From Phormidium tenue FACHB-1050 (GTDB lineage: Bacteria; Cyanobacteriota; Cyanobacteriia; Pseudanabaenales; Pseudanabaenaceae): a stretch of DNA of 64,000 nucleotides. The stretch is from the NCBI RefSeq assembly GCF_014696925.1, contig NZ_JACJQY010000017.1, forward strand, positions 1-64,000, written 5' to 3'. Below, piece by piece: positions 1-8,937 of the stretch. Made by a program: the position numbers and the translations under genes. Every line of letters begins with the position of its first letter. Position 1 is the first letter of the stretch. Under the pieces are notes generated by a model. That model was not told the DNA's origin. It made no database searches and worked only from the letters and a program-made list of their open reading frames with translations.

Positions 1-37
1 CCAGATGGTCTATGTCTTGTACGTCTATCTCTGGCAT
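1..37 (-). CDS. DUF4277-type transposase, N-terminal fragment at window edge
   Basis: On the minus strand an ATG at 37-35 opens a frame reading MPEIDVQDIDHL and running off the left edge. This closely resembles the opening of DUF4277 transposases (IS1634-like), which typically start with a short acidic stretch followed by a DHLG motif. Only 12 codons are visible, so completeness cannot be judged. A plus-strand reading of the same bases ending at 64 is possible but less convincing. Confidence 0.5.
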   Translation of the reverse strand, partial: MPEIDVQDIDHL

Positions 38-120
38 TTGGCTATTTTGATTGCTCTTTATTAAAAATACCTTATTTCAAATTTAACCTGCTGAATCTAG
101 GTTTTAAAACAATTACCAAG

Positions 121-160
121 CAAAGAGAAAGGCGGTGCTTCGCACCGCCTTTCTCTTTGC
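121..160. repeat. Palindrome with GGTGC/GCACC core
   Basis: An inverted repeat of about 18 bp per arm around a short TTC loop. It belongs to the same style as the many GGCGC-core palindromes in this window and abuts the TATAGC element that follows. Confidence 0.75.
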
Positions 161-164
161 CTAA

Positions 165-281
165 TATAGCAACGCAAGTTTTGCTTAGGACATAAAACCC
201 AAGAATCGAGTGGCGGCGCTTTGCGCCGCCACTCGATTCTTGGGTTTTGGTTTGTACTAGCTAACTCTTTTTTTTGCTATA
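165..281. repeat. TATAGC-ended MITE-like element carrying palindrome 194-248
   Basis: The element starts TATAGCAA and ends with the complementary GCTATA. It contains a 55-bp palindrome (194-248) with outer AAAACCCAA, inner GGCGGCGC and a TTT loop. Related copies lie at 20277-20484, 47528-47625 and 53890-54006. They share the subterminal sequences GTTTTGCTTAGGACAT and/or AAAAAGAGTTAG. No transposase is encoded, so it is non-autonomous or an extragenic repeat. Confidence 0.7.
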
Positions 282-383
282 TCAATTCATGAAAGTGTGA
301 CAACACTTTTGTGAACTAAAAACCAAACCCAGTAAGGGTTTAAAAACAAAAAAATGGCTTAGCCGTTTTTTGTTTTGGTATTA
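281..383. repeat. TWA-type MITE, copy A
   Basis: A member of a ~105-bp family with ends like TACCAA...TTGGTA, a GAAAGTGTGACAACACTTTT hairpin and a central AACCCAGTAAGGGTT segment. Its right end (TTGGTATTA) overlaps the stop codon of the gene ending at 381. The left end is degenerate (TATCAATTC). Confidence 0.7.
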
Positions 384-1115
384 GTAATCATCCCTCACTG
401 CAAACGTAATCGTTTGTTTGGTCACGACATTAATAACTGTACTTGGTTCAATCACTGTCACCTGCGGTGCTGTCACATTACCAACTAGCACCGAAGCAGC
501 CGCACCACCAAGAATATCGATGATCTGCACATTGCCACGCAACACGCCACCAAGAACCGCACCTGCGGCTCCACCAATTCCAGCATCGGTCAAAATTGCA
601 CCCGCACCAGTTTCGCGCGGATCTTTCATGTCATTAATCAACGCTGATTCACCCTGAAGTCTTACAGTTGAACCTCGACTAGTAAACCTTTGGGCAATAA
701 ACCTAGAACCTCCCTCGGCAGGTACAAACTGTCCCTCGATCACTGCCCCCGCAGGAATCAAGACCGTCCCATTGTTTACTGCTATGTCTTGGGCAACTAG
801 CAGACTTGCATTAACAGTTTCTCCCTTGTTGATATAGAGAGTGTCTTGGCGATTGATTTTAGTGGCGATTGTTTGACCAGCAGGTAAACTCAAGGTCGAG
901 CGAAACACTTGAGCAACTTGATTAGGAGATTTGGTTTGTGAAGGTTGAGGATTAGCAAATCGAGGTTGGGCGACCTGTGATTGATATCTAGCTTGCGATC
1001 GATAACGAGGAGCCGCAGAGCTTGGACTTGCCATCAATAAGGAAGTTGCAGCTACGCTAATTAACATGCTGACAGATGAAATGGCTGCTAATTTTGAAAT
1101 ATGTTTAGCGCTCAT
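381..1115 (-). CDS. Exported protein of unknown function
   Basis: A 244-residue protein with an N-terminal signal peptide: basic start, hydrophobic stretch at about 8-30 and a likely cleavage after SSAA near residue 35. It is then a low-complexity Arg/Gln/Ser segment to ~65, followed by a compact region. A Gly/Ala-rich hydrophobic stretch (about 170-215, GAGAILTDAGIGGAAGAVLG) could insert in or cross a membrane. I do not recognise a named family. The stop codon lies in the terminus of the adjacent MITE. It is monocistronic and convergent with nothing nearby; purL upstream is on the same strand, 214 bp away. Confidence 0.75.
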   Translation of the reverse strand: MSAKHISKLAAISSVSMLISVAATSLLMASPSSAAPRYRSQARYQSQVAQPRFANPQPSQTKSPNQVAQVFRSTLSLPAGQTIATKINRQDTLYINKGETVNASLLVAQDIAVNNGTVLIPAGAVIEGQFVPAEGGSRFIAQRFTSRGSTVRLQGESALINDMKDPRETGAGAILTDAGIGGAAGAVLGGVLRGNVQIIDILGGAAASVLVGNVTAPQVTVIEPSTVINVVTKQTITFAVRDDY

Positions 1116-1226
1116 AAATGCCTCTTGGGGATGCCAATAGAGTTCTATCTAGATATGACTAACTGTAATTTATTTTGTTCCAATCGCGATCGCCTTGATC
1201 ATTACATTGGTTGTCAGTTGAATGTG

Positions 1227-1276
1227 ACATAGAAGGTGTAGGGGCAATTCATGAATTGCCCCTACACCTTCTATGT
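1227..1276. repeat. Perfect 50-bp palindrome without a loop
   Basis: Every base from 1227 to 1251 is complementary to its mirror base in 1252-1276; the centre reads TTCATGAA. It lies between the end of purL and the start of the 381-1115 gene (same strand). It could work as a transcript hairpin or be a repeat relic. There is no T-run after it on the minus strand. Confidence 0.8.
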
Positions 1277-1328
1277 TTTTTTGTGCATGGGGCATTTGAA
1301 AACTGCCATACAGCAATTTTCAATCAAA

Positions 1329-3653
1329 CTACAAAGTATGTCCCATGCGCTTAGGAATTGCCTCATTAAAGTTTTTAGTAATTTGCGCTAGGGATACAGC
1401 GATCGCCTTCTCTTTCCCCACCACGATCTCTAAATTCTGATCTGCATCACTTACATTGCCGATATGTTGCCAATTATTGCCTAACTGATTAGTGAGATAG
1501 GTTTCCCATGCATTGCGATCGCTATCTTTGACAGAAACGACAATTCGACTCGCACCTTCACCAAAGAGAACTTGAGTGAGATGTTGACTTTCAGGATTAG
1601 CGAGTTGAATTTGTGCCGTTAGTTTTCCAGAGATGCTTGATTCGGCGATCGCCACGGCTAGCCCACCTTCAGCACAATCATGAGCCGACTTTACTAATCC
1701 TTGGGTGATACCTTGACGACAAGCGAATTGCACTTTACGTTCTAGGTCAAAATCAACGGATTGTGGGCGACCTGTCACTTCCCCAATGACTGAAGCAAGA
1801 TATTCTGAACCAGCCAAACTAGTGCGATCGCTACCGAGTAGATAAATCGCATCGCCCACGGATTGCCAACCCTGACCGCAAACCTTGGTGACATCCTCGA
1901 CTAAGCCAACCATCCCAATTACAGGAGTCGGATAAATCGGTTGAGCGTTGCCTTCGGAGTCAATGGTTTCATTGTAGAGGGAGACATTGCCACCAGTCAC
2001 AGGCGTTGACAACTCGCGACAAGCATCGGCAATTCCCCGACAAGCTTCGTGAAGTTGCCAATAACCGATCGCATTTTCAGGACTGCCAAAGTTCAAATTA
2101 TCGGTGACAGATAGCGGTTCAGAGCCAACGCAGGAGAGATTACGTGCGGCTTCGGCAACTGCTAGTTTTGCACCTTCGTAAGGATCGAGATAAACATAAC
2201 GAGCATTGCAGTCAACCGTAGCGGCGACACCGACAAGAGAATCGATTTGAGCTTGGGATGATCCCAATTCGCCAACTCCAAAGCCTTGACTACGTAAACG
2301 AATCACCGCTGCATCGGCTCCCCCTGGAAAGATCACCGTATTATTTTGAACTTGGTGATCGTATTGACGATAGACCCATGATTTAGAGGCAATCACAGGA
2401 GTATCAAGTAATTGTAAAAGTGCATCATTCGGGGCAATGGATTTAAAGGCGGCGATCGCAGTTTTCTCTTCCCAAGCCCAAGCTTTCTTAGCATAGTCAG
2501 GAGTATCCGCTAGCTGACGATGATAGATGGGCGTATTGTCAGCGAGGGCTGTGGCAGGAATTTCCGCAGCAACTTCCCCATGCCAGAGAATCCGCACAAT
2601 TGGTTCCGCTAAAACTTCTCCAGCAACTACCGCATGAAGTCCCCAACGCTCAAAAATATCAATTAGTTCTTGTTCCCTTCCCTTATGCGCCACAAACAGC
2701 ATCCGTTCCTGTGATTCAGAAAGCAGATATTCATAGGGAGTCATGCCCGTTTCTCTAGCAGGAATTTTGTCTAGATCGAGAACTACACCAACACCGCCTT
2801 TAGCAGACATTTCGGAAGTAGAGCAAGTCAAACCCGCTGCTCCCATATCCTGTGCAGCAACAACTGCACCTGTTTTAAAAGCTTCCAAACAAGCTTCTAC
2901 TAGGGATTTTTCTAAAAAAGGATCGCCCACTTGTACCGCTGCTCGGTTCTGTTCTGATTTGCCAGAAATCTCCGTACTAGCAAAACTCGCTCCCTTGATG
3001 CCATCGCGCCCCGTAGTCGAACCCACATAAACCACAGGATTACCCACTCCCGCCGCACCCGATTTGACAATCTCCTTGGTTTCCATAATCCCGATCGCCA
3101 TCGCATTGACGAGGGGATTACGGTTATATGCCTTATCAAAATAGACTTCACCGCCCACAGTAGGAACGCCGATACAGTTGCCGTAACCAGCAATGCCATT
3201 GACGATGCCATTGACGCGACTACGCACCCAAGGATCAGAGAGTTCACCAAATCGCAGTGAATTCAAAATAGCGACGGGACGTGCTCCCATCGTAAAAATA
3301 TCACGCAAAATACCGCCGACACCTGTTGCCGCACCTTGGTATGGCTCCACAGCCGAAGGGCGGTTATGGCTTTCAATCTTAAAACTGATGGCAATATCAT
3401 CGGTAATTTTGACCACACCTGCATTTTCTCCAGGTCCAACGAGAATACGATCGCCTGTGGTGGGAAATTGCTTGAGTAACGGACGCGAATTTTTGTAGCA
3501 GCAATGCTCTGACCACATCACACCAAACATCCCTAATTCGGCTTTGTTAGGTTCACGACCAAGGCGATCGCAAATCATTTGATATTCATCAAGAGTCAAG
3601 CCCTCAGATTTAATTTCGGCTGCGGAAAATTTTGGTGTGGTACTGGCGGTCAT
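1329..3653 (-). CDS. purL: Phosphoribosylformylglycinamidine synthase subunit PurL
   Basis: Catalyses the ATP- and glutamine-dependent conversion of FGAR to FGAM in purine synthesis. This is the small-type PurL, about 774 residues, which works with PurQ and PurS (not in this window). Visible family features are [11 protein letters not shown] with the active-site His near the N-terminus, VGPGENAG, the [20 protein letters not shown] nucleotide-binding region, and the duplicated AIR-synthase-like halves (ALADNTP..., then [13 protein letters not shown]). The start is placed at the ATG whose product begins MTASTT, because the relic at 6203-6316 starts at the same point; an in-frame ATG seven codons upstream (3674) is an alternative. 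Confident assignment. Confidence 0.97.
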   Translation of the reverse strand: MTASTTPKFSAAEIKSEGLTLDEYQMICDRLGREPNKAELGMFGVMWSEHCCYKNSRPLLKQFPTTGDRILVGPGENAGVVKITDDIAISFKIESHNRPSAVEPYQGAATGVGGILRDIFTMGARPVAILNSLRFGELSDPWVRSRVNGIVNGIAGYGNCIGVPTVGGEVYFDKAYNRNPLVNAMAIGIMETKEIVKSGAAGVGNPVVYVGSTTGRDGIKGASFASTEISGKSEQNRAAVQVGDPFLEKSLVEACLEAFKTGAVVAAQDMGAAGLTCSTSEMSAKGGVGVVLDLDKIPARETGMTPYEYLLSESQERMLFVAHKGREQELIDIFERWGLHAVVAGEVLAEPIVRILWHGEVAAEIPATALADNTPIYHRQLADTPDYAKKAWAWEEKTAIAAFKSIAPNDALLQLLDTPVIASKSWVYRQYDHQVQNNTVIFPGGADAAVIRLRSQGFGVGELGSSQAQIDSLVGVAATVDCNARYVYLDPYEGAKLAVAEAARNLSCVGSEPLSVTDNLNFGSPENAIGYWQLHEACRGIADACRELSTPVTGGNVSLYNETIDSEGNAQPIYPTPVIGMVGLVEDVTKVCGQGWQSVGDAIYLLGSDRTSLAGSEYLASVIGEVTGRPQSVDFDLERKVQFACRQGITQGLVKSAHDCAEGGLAVAIAESSISGKLTAQIQLANPESQHLTQVLFGEGASRIVVSVKDSDRNAWETYLTNQLGNNWQHIGNVSDADQNLEIVVGKEKAIAVSLAQITKNFNEAIPKRMGHTL

Positions 3654-3801
3654 GGTTAGATCTGGGACAATCATTTACTTGCAATAATCATCTTATCGCA
3701 ACACCCTATTTTTTGCTGTAGTGCGATAGTCGGCTTCTTTGCAGATTTTGGTTCATCCGTTAAGATGGAAACACTAACTCGCAATTAAGTTGAAAAATAT
3801 C

Positions 3802-5034
3802 ATGTCCGATCGCCTGAAATTTTTCCGCAGGCTGATGTCAGCTTTTGAAGGTACTTCTAATCCTCAGCGTGCTGTCGAGCGAGGATTTTATGTCAATCTG
3901 CCAAATAATCCTGTGTCAGTGATTACTGCTAAAATTGCGCTCCGTCCCTCTTCGGTACATTTATTATTTGGTGGTATTGGATCGGGGAAAACAACGCAGT
4001 TACTGTTAACACAACAAGCTTTAAATGAATTAGAAGATATCAAAGCTATTTATGTTGATGTTAGTCTTGTTGCCGACATTTCTGATCTTCAATCTGGGGC
4101 TTTAATAGCGATCGCTGGAATTGAATTGATAACAATCTTAGGTTATATCGATGATAGTAAATTGAAAAGCTGCAAAAAGATAATTGAAAATGTGGCTTAT
4201 GGTTACAAAGAGACGAAAGTTATTTCATCTTTGAGCGAAAGCCTTAATACCTCTCTATCTATAATCCAATCGATGTCGCCAAGAGAAATAGTTACAAATC
4301 ATAAAGGATTACTCTCTCCTGAAAAGCAGGAAAATAAAGATCAAGTTTTACAAGCTTTTTCTGAATTGCATAAGGCTGCTCGAGAAAAAATAGAAAGAGA
4401 AATAGTTTTCCTTTTTGACGGTTTAGATAGATTGAGTGACTCGCAAGTTTTTATTGACTCTGCCTTAAATGACATAGTTGAAATTAAAAATGCTGGGATT
4501 GGTTCAGTTTTAGTTGGATCTGTTGTAACGATTTATAAGAAGAGAGAAAATATAACAAGTTTCGATAGTTCATCCTACTATTTGCCCTATCTTGATATTT
4601 TTGAAAGTGGTGAAGCACAGAATTTTTTTGCAGATGTCATAACAGCGAGAGATGGTGAAAATCTTATTAGTCCAGAAGTAAGAGAATTTCTGACTTTCAA
4701 ATCTGGAGGAGTCCTAAGAGATTTGATGTCTCTTTGCCAAGCTTCAATTGAGGAGGCATACATGGATGGATCAGATAGGATTATAAAACAACACGCAAAG
4801 CAAGCAGCTTTATCTCTAGCGCGTTCAAAAATAATTGGACTAACTGAATCTAATATAAGTATTCTTCGTCAAGTCATGACTGAAAAATATTTCTTCCCGC
4901 GTACAAGTGAAGATTTTGAACTGTTACTGACAGGACATATCTTGGAGTATAGATATCCACAACAAAGGTTTGTTGTTCACCCTATATTAGCTCCAATTAT
5001 TGAAAGTATGGTTGTAAGTGTGACTAATGGATAA
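3802..5034 (+). CDS. P-loop ATPase of a three-gene cassette, possibly defence
   Basis: About 410 residues. The Walker A motif is GGIGSGKTT (~57-65 from the ATG) and the Walker B motif VFLFDGLDRL (~200-210). A C-terminal helical region includes FKSGGVLRDLMSL, typical of AAA_16/KAP-like or STAND-like ATPases. There is no membrane segment. The ATG at 3802 is preferred over an in-frame TTG at 3790. It overlaps the next gene by 8 bp (ATGGATAA), indicating translational coupling. Codon use is AT-rich compared with purL. The function is unknown. As first gene of a compact cassette next to a purL scar, a role in defence or element maintenance is inferred, not shown. Confidence 0.8.
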   Translation: MSDRLKFFRRLMSAFEGTSNPQRAVERGFYVNLPNNPVSVITAKIALRPSSVHLLFGGIGSGKTTQLLLTQQALNELEDIKAIYVDVSLVADISDLQSGALIAIAGIELITILGYIDDSKLKSCKKIIENVAYGYKETKVISSLSESLNTSLSIIQSMSPREIVTNHKGLLSPEKQENKDQVLQAFSELHKAAREKIEREIVFLFDGLDRLSDSQVFIDSALNDIVEIKNAGIGSVLVGSVVTIYKKRENITSFDSSSYYLPYLDIFESGEAQNFFADVITARDGENLISPEVREFLTFKSGGVLRDLMSLCQASIEEAYMDGSDRIIKQHAKQAALSLARSKIIGLTESNISILRQVMTEKYFFPRTSEDFELLLTGHILEYRYPQQRFVVHPILAPIIESMVVSVTNG

Positions 5035-5623
5035 CCGATTTTCTTTAGATGAATTTCTACAAAGAAATGGAGGATTAATAGATAGCAATATCTGGATGGT
5101 TCTTGTTGTTGATATTAATGATATAGAAGCAATAGTTGCAGACTTAAAAGATACTATTGAGATTTTTAGTGAATGTATTACGGGTACTATATCTGGTAAA
5201 TTCGGAGCAAGAGCTTTAATTAACCAGATTAGTGAAGCATCAGAAGAATATTTTTTACTATGGGAATTAGATACTTGGGATAATAATGAATGGAAAATTT
5301 TCGATGCTTTAAGAAGTCGATTAGATAAAGGTAATAAAGGAGGATTAATTGTACTTTCTGAGCTAGCTAATGGTTTTATGATACATAACGCTCCTAACTT
5401 TGTTAGTTGGTTAGGGGCAAGAATATATTATTTACAAAAAGATGCAGAAATACTTAGTGATGAAGAATGCGATCGCCGTCTAGCTGCACTACAAGAATGG
5501 ACGGGCAAAACTAATGATGAAGTGATTGCTTTAGCTGAGAATCGTCAACTACCAACCGATCCAGAATATGGAGAGTGGCTAATTTTACTTAATCGAGGTG
5601 ACTTGCTTGAGCGACAAAAATAA
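5027..5623 (+). CDS. Unknown protein, second gene of ATPase cassette
   Basis: A 198-residue acidic protein with no signal peptide or membrane segment and no motif I recognise. A segment reading EEYFLLWELDTWDNNEWKIF, then RSRLDKGNKGGLIVLSE, has the alternating pattern of an alpha/beta fold resembling the ATPase partner's NTPase-like strands, but it lacks a Walker A. Its start overlaps the stop of the ATPase gene and its end overlaps the third gene, so the three are almost certainly co-translated. Confidence 0.75.
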   Translation: MDNRFSLDEFLQRNGGLIDSNIWMVLVVDINDIEAIVADLKDTIEIFSECITGTISGKFGARALINQISEASEEYFLLWELDTWDNNEWKIFDALRSRLDKGNKGGLIVLSELANGFMIHNAPNFVSWLGARIYYLQKDAEILSDEECDRRLAALQEWTGKTNDEVIALAENRQLPTDPEYGEWLILLNRGDLLERQK

Positions 5624-6185
5624 TTGGCAAACAATCTGTGCTGAGATTCAAGAACGCTCTTTAGGCAATACATATCTTGAAGTGAAAAACGCCACTTCTT
5701 TATGGGCAGAAATTTTAAAATGTTTAACAACTGCCAGTGATGAAAAGATTTTGAAAGCAAAGCAAGATGAAATTCGTAAATTGCTTAAAAAAGGTGCATC
5801 ATCTCAAATCAACAAAAAAGGCTATTCGGAAATTATGGGTGGAGGAAAAAATTTCAATCGTATTCAAGACATTCCTCATTTTAAACTTCACAATGGTTGC
5901 TGGTTTGATTTTGCAATCACTATCGATGAAACTGGCAAACCTGCTCAAATTATAGGATTTGATTTTGAAATAAGGTTTCCTCAAAAAGAAGGAGAGACTA
6001 AAGTTCCTTTTCTAAGAATTGATCTCAATCTGCCAGATCATAACAACGATGAGCGAAATATACGTTTTCATCTCCATCCTAGCAATGACGATATTATGAT
6101 CCACAGCCCACCAATGTCACCTCTAGAAATTCTGCATATGTTTCTTTATGGCATAAACATCCCAGACAAACCACGCTCTTCTTAA
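5607..6185 (+). CDS. Unknown protein, third gene of ATPase cassette
   Basis: About 192 residues. The start is probably TTG at 5607 (MSDKNNW) behind GAGGTG; GTG at 5598 is also possible. Either start lies inside the end of the preceding gene. The C-terminal half looks like a small beta-rich domain with conserved-looking His/Pro motifs (IRFHLHPSNDD, then SPPMSPLEILHMFLYG). I do not recognise the family. A separate ORF in another frame (5767-5955) is a shadow. Transcription probably ends before the relic that follows. Confidence 0.75.
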   Translation: MSDKNNWQTICAEIQERSLGNTYLEVKNATSLWAEILKCLTTASDEKILKAKQDEIRKLLKKGASSQINKKGYSEIMGGGKNFNRIQDIPHFKLHNGCWFDFAITIDETGKPAQIIGFDFEIRFPQKEGETKVPFLRIDLNLPDHNNDERNIRFHLHPSNDDIMIHSPPMSPLEILHMFLYGINIPDKPRSS

Positions 6186-6202
6186 AACACTCAAAATTTT
6201 AC

Positions 6203-6316
6203 TTTGTTGGGTTCACTATTTAGGCGATCGCAAATCATCTGATATTCAACAAGGGTTAAGCCCTCAGATTTGATTTCGGCTGGGGAAACCTTGGTTGTGA
6301 TGATATTTGCAGTCAT
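6203..6316 (-). pseudogene. Relic of a second purL 5' end (38 codons)
   Basis: Read on the minus strand from 6316, this gives MTANIITTKVSP, then [20 protein letters not shown], then NSEPNK. It matches the start of the intact purL ([26 protein letters not shown]) with scattered codon changes and one codon insertion. The frame then meets a stop. It lies in the same orientation as purL, on the far side of the three-gene cassette. The divergence indicates a homologue from a related strain or an old duplication rather than a recent copy. Confidence 0.9.
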
Positions 6317-6407
6317 ATAGCAGTCCTATATTATTTGTGGATTTTTTTGGTTTGTGGAAGGACATCCCGATGGGGTGTCCTTCCACAAACCATTTAGGAT
6401 TGCTATA
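6316..6407. repeat. TATAGC-ended MITE with TTTGTGGAA hairpin
   Basis: The ends are TATAGCAGTCCTA and the complementary TAGGATTGCTATA. Inside is a hairpin (about 6349-6392) with outer GGTTTGTGGAA and an inner stem GGACATCCC paired with GGGGTGTCC, including a T-G wobble. A second copy is at 20190-20280. It starts directly at the start codon of the purL relic, just as the second copy starts at the first possible codon of rph. Confidence 0.75.
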
Positions 6408-6481
6408 GATCTAGCATAGTACTGATTACACTAGTTTTATACTAGTTATTAGAAGCAAATAATCCCTAACTTCAGAGCCAT

Positions 6482-8791
6482 ATGGATACGATTCAGCAAC
6501 CCCGATCCAAGATCGGTGCATTTGACAAACTGCGAAAGGCTTCAGAATTTACGATCGCGGGAGTTGAAGATTCGATTCCGTTGCGGGTACTAGTCCAAAT
6601 CTTTGTATTTATTAGTATTGGCGCAATGGACTCCGTAGCGAGTTCAGGGAATAGTGCTTGGGCAATCCCTCTCAGCGCGATCGCAGGAGTCTGGGCATGG
6701 TACGCAAGGCGCAAACGTAACGTGATCGTGAAATTATTCATTGCGATCGCCATGATTGCAATGTTAGTTGTATTTTTGCGAGATCTGGTAAGGAATACAG
6801 ACGAAACTAGACTATTGCTAGCGCGATTATTAATCCAGTTGCAGGTTTTGCATAGCTTTGACCTACCCCGCCGCAAAGACTTGGGCTATTCGATTGTGAT
6901 CGGATTAATCCTAATGGCTTTAGCCGCCACCCTCAGTCAAACAATGGTGTTTGCACTATGGTTAATTGCTTTTTTATTGTTAGGGATTCCAATTTTATTG
7001 CTTGATCACCGATCGCGTTTAGGCGTTCCCACCAAAAGTTTTCAGCCAGAGAAAATGGGGATTTCTCTATTGCCTTTATCAGGACTACTCGCGATCGTGT
7101 TGGTGTTAGGCTTAACAATTTTTGCCTTTTTACCTCGTCTTCCAGGTTTTCAGCTACGCAACTTTCCTGTAAGTGTCAATCTTTCCGTCCAAAGAGATGT
7201 GCCTAGAGGCGACATTTTAACGAGACAACAACAAAACCAGCAACAGTCTGGCAATGGCACTAGCCCCAATGGCACTGGAGGAACAGGGAACAATAATGAT
7301 TTAGAAACCTTGCCGCCATTATTTGCACCTGAAATTGACACAGTTTCTGGTTCTCAGCAAAGTAAACAGCGTCAACCTGAATTAGTGATGCGGGTGCGAT
7401 CGCAAGCCGAGCTATTCTGGCGCGTGATGGCCTATGACGAATTTACAGGTAAGGGCTGGCGGATTTCGCGCAATGATCCCACCCAAATTCGCACAGTGAG
7501 ACGTAATCCCTTCAATTACGAGTTTTTTGTAGCTCAACAGCCCCATGCATCCATTGGCATCAAAAAACCACTCCAACCCGTAGCTAGCCAAGATGTAGTC
7601 CAAACCTATACCATTACATCACCAAATTTTCCTAACCTTGTACCTGCGGCTTCTGTGCCGAAACAGGTATTTTTTCCTAGTGAAGAGCTAGATATTGATC
7701 CAGAGGGGATGATTCGGGGACCGGGTCCTTTGCCAGAAGATCTTACCTATACGGTAATTTCTAATGTGGTAGCCCGAGATGCTCAACAATTGCGCCAACT
7801 ACCCAACGAATATCCGCGCTCAATTCGCAATTATTACCTACAAGTTCCCGCTAATTTATCTCCTAACGTGCGTAATCAGGCTCTCAGTATGATTGCTAAC
7901 GCCAAAGATAATGATGGCAAACTGATCGCTTTGGATAATCCCTACGATGTCGTGGTACAGATTGCTCAAAGCGTCAAGCAAAACTACGCAATTAAACCTC
8001 TAAAATTTGATGAGTCTAAGGGCGATCTCGTATCTCAGTTTATTGAGCAGGGTGGGGGCGAGGAAAGCCATTTTGTCTCAACAATGGCAGTCATGTTGCG
8101 ATCGCTAGGAATTCCGACTCGCTATGTAGTTGGCTTTGCCCCCGGAAAATTCAACCCATTTACAGGGCTGTATGAGGTGCAGAACATTGATACTCAATCC
8201 TTGGTCGAAGTTTACTTCCCTGTCTATGGTTGGATTTCCTTTGATCCCATACCAAATCGCCCCCTGTTTCCGCCATCGCTAGAAAACAATCGTACCTTTG
8301 GCGTAATCCAAACCTTTTGGAGTTGGATCGCCCAATTTCTGCCTAGTTCAGTGACCAACTTTTTTTCAGCCCTATTTGACAATATCGGTAAGTTTTTGGG
8401 TGGAGTGTTCAATTGGCTAATTGAGATGGGCTGGATTGGATTTGCCTTTGGTTTAGCGATCGCCTTTGGTATTGGTATTGGTGGCTGGGCGTTGTGGCAA
8501 TTTGCGATCTGGTGGTGGCAAAGGCAACGCTTGCAAAAAATGCCGATCCCGCAGCGTACTTATCAACAAATGTTGCAATGGCTATCAGAGCAGGGCAAAC
8601 CAAAATTGTCTTACCAAACTCCTCAAGAGTATGTGGCTAGCCTCAGCGATCGCGTCTCTGAGAAACAAGCCGATGCGATCGCTAAAATTACGCAGATCTA
8701 TCAAGATTGGCGTTATGGCAATCAGGCGATCGGCTATAACTTAGCCGCAGAATTAAAAATGCTGCTCAAGCAGCTAAAAGCCAAAATATGA
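6482..8791 (+). CDS. TgpA-like membrane protein with degenerate transglutaminase domain
   Basis: A 769-residue protein of the DUF3488/transglutaminase-like/DUF4129 type. Five or six membrane segments (about 35-235) are followed by a Q/N/G-rich linker, a periplasmic transglutaminase-like domain (~300-600), another membrane segment (~655-680) and a cytoplasmic DUF4129-like tail. The core motif MLRSLGIPTRYVVGFAPGKF and the strand VEVYFPVYGWISFDPIPN are clear. However, the usual catalytic Cys position reads GGGEESHF and the usual His position reads DTQSLVEV, so the Cys-His pair appears lost; only the Asp-like position remains. It is therefore probably not an active transglutaminase. The ATG at 6482 is the natural start. 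Confidence 0.85.
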   Translation: MDTIQQPRSKIGAFDKLRKASEFTIAGVEDSIPLRVLVQIFVFISIGAMDSVASSGNSAWAIPLSAIAGVWAWYARRKRNVIVKLFIAIAMIAMLVVFLRDLVRNTDETRLLLARLLIQLQVLHSFDLPRRKDLGYSIVIGLILMALAATLSQTMVFALWLIAFLLLGIPILLLDHRSRLGVPTKSFQPEKMGISLLPLSGLLAIVLVLGLTIFAFLPRLPGFQLRNFPVSVNLSVQRDVPRGDILTRQQQNQQQSGNGTSPNGTGGTGNNNDLETLPPLFAPEIDTVSGSQQSKQRQPELVMRVRSQAELFWRVMAYDEFTGKGWRISRNDPTQIRTVRRNPFNYEFFVAQQPHASIGIKKPLQPVASQDVVQTYTITSPNFPNLVPAASVPKQVFFPSEELDIDPEGMIRGPGPLPEDLTYTVISNVVARDAQQLRQLPNEYPRSIRNYYLQVPANLSPNVRNQALSMIANAKDNDGKLIALDNPYDVVVQIAQSVKQNYAIKPLKFDESKGDLVSQFIEQGGGEESHFVSTMAVMLRSLGIPTRYVVGFAPGKFNPFTGLYEVQNIDTQSLVEVYFPVYGWISFDPIPNRPLFPPSLENNRTFGVIQTFWSWIAQFLPSSVTNFFSALFDNIGKFLGGVFNWLIEMGWIGFAFGLAIAFGIGIGGWALWQFAIWWWQRQRLQKMPIPQRTYQQMLQWLSEQGKPKLSYQTPQEYVASLSDRVSEKQADAIAKITQIYQDWRYGNQAIGYNLAAELKMLLKQLKAKI

Positions 8792-8838
8792 CCCAAAAGT
8801 AGAGTTGCGGCGCTTCGCGCCGCAACTCTACTTTTGGG
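8792..8838. repeat. Variable-stem palindrome (AAAACCCAA/GCGGCGC family)
   Basis: A perfect 47-bp palindrome with a TTC loop, starting 1 bp after the stop codon of the transglutaminase-like gene. Outer CCCAAAA, inner GCGGCGC, locus-specific middle GTAGAGTT. It may double as transcript terminator. Confidence 0.8.
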
Positions 8839-8937
8839 TTTTGATTGTGAAGATTTGTGATTTTATTACAAATTCTTGGCGCATTCACCGCTTTTGGTAG
8901 ACTAGATGGCGAATATATTAAATTTTTTATTTTAATT

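Noticed and set aside
2-64. Plus-strand frame ending in a membrane-like peptide
   Set aside because: Only 20 codons are visible and the minus-strand DUF4277 start over the same bases is a much better family match.
2743-3498. ORFs on both strands inside purL
   Set aside because: They lie wholly within the purL frame, have no start signals and no recognisable product.
5767-5955. 62-codon plus-strand ORF in the third cassette gene
   Set aside because: Different frame within a longer coupled gene and no plausible start signal.
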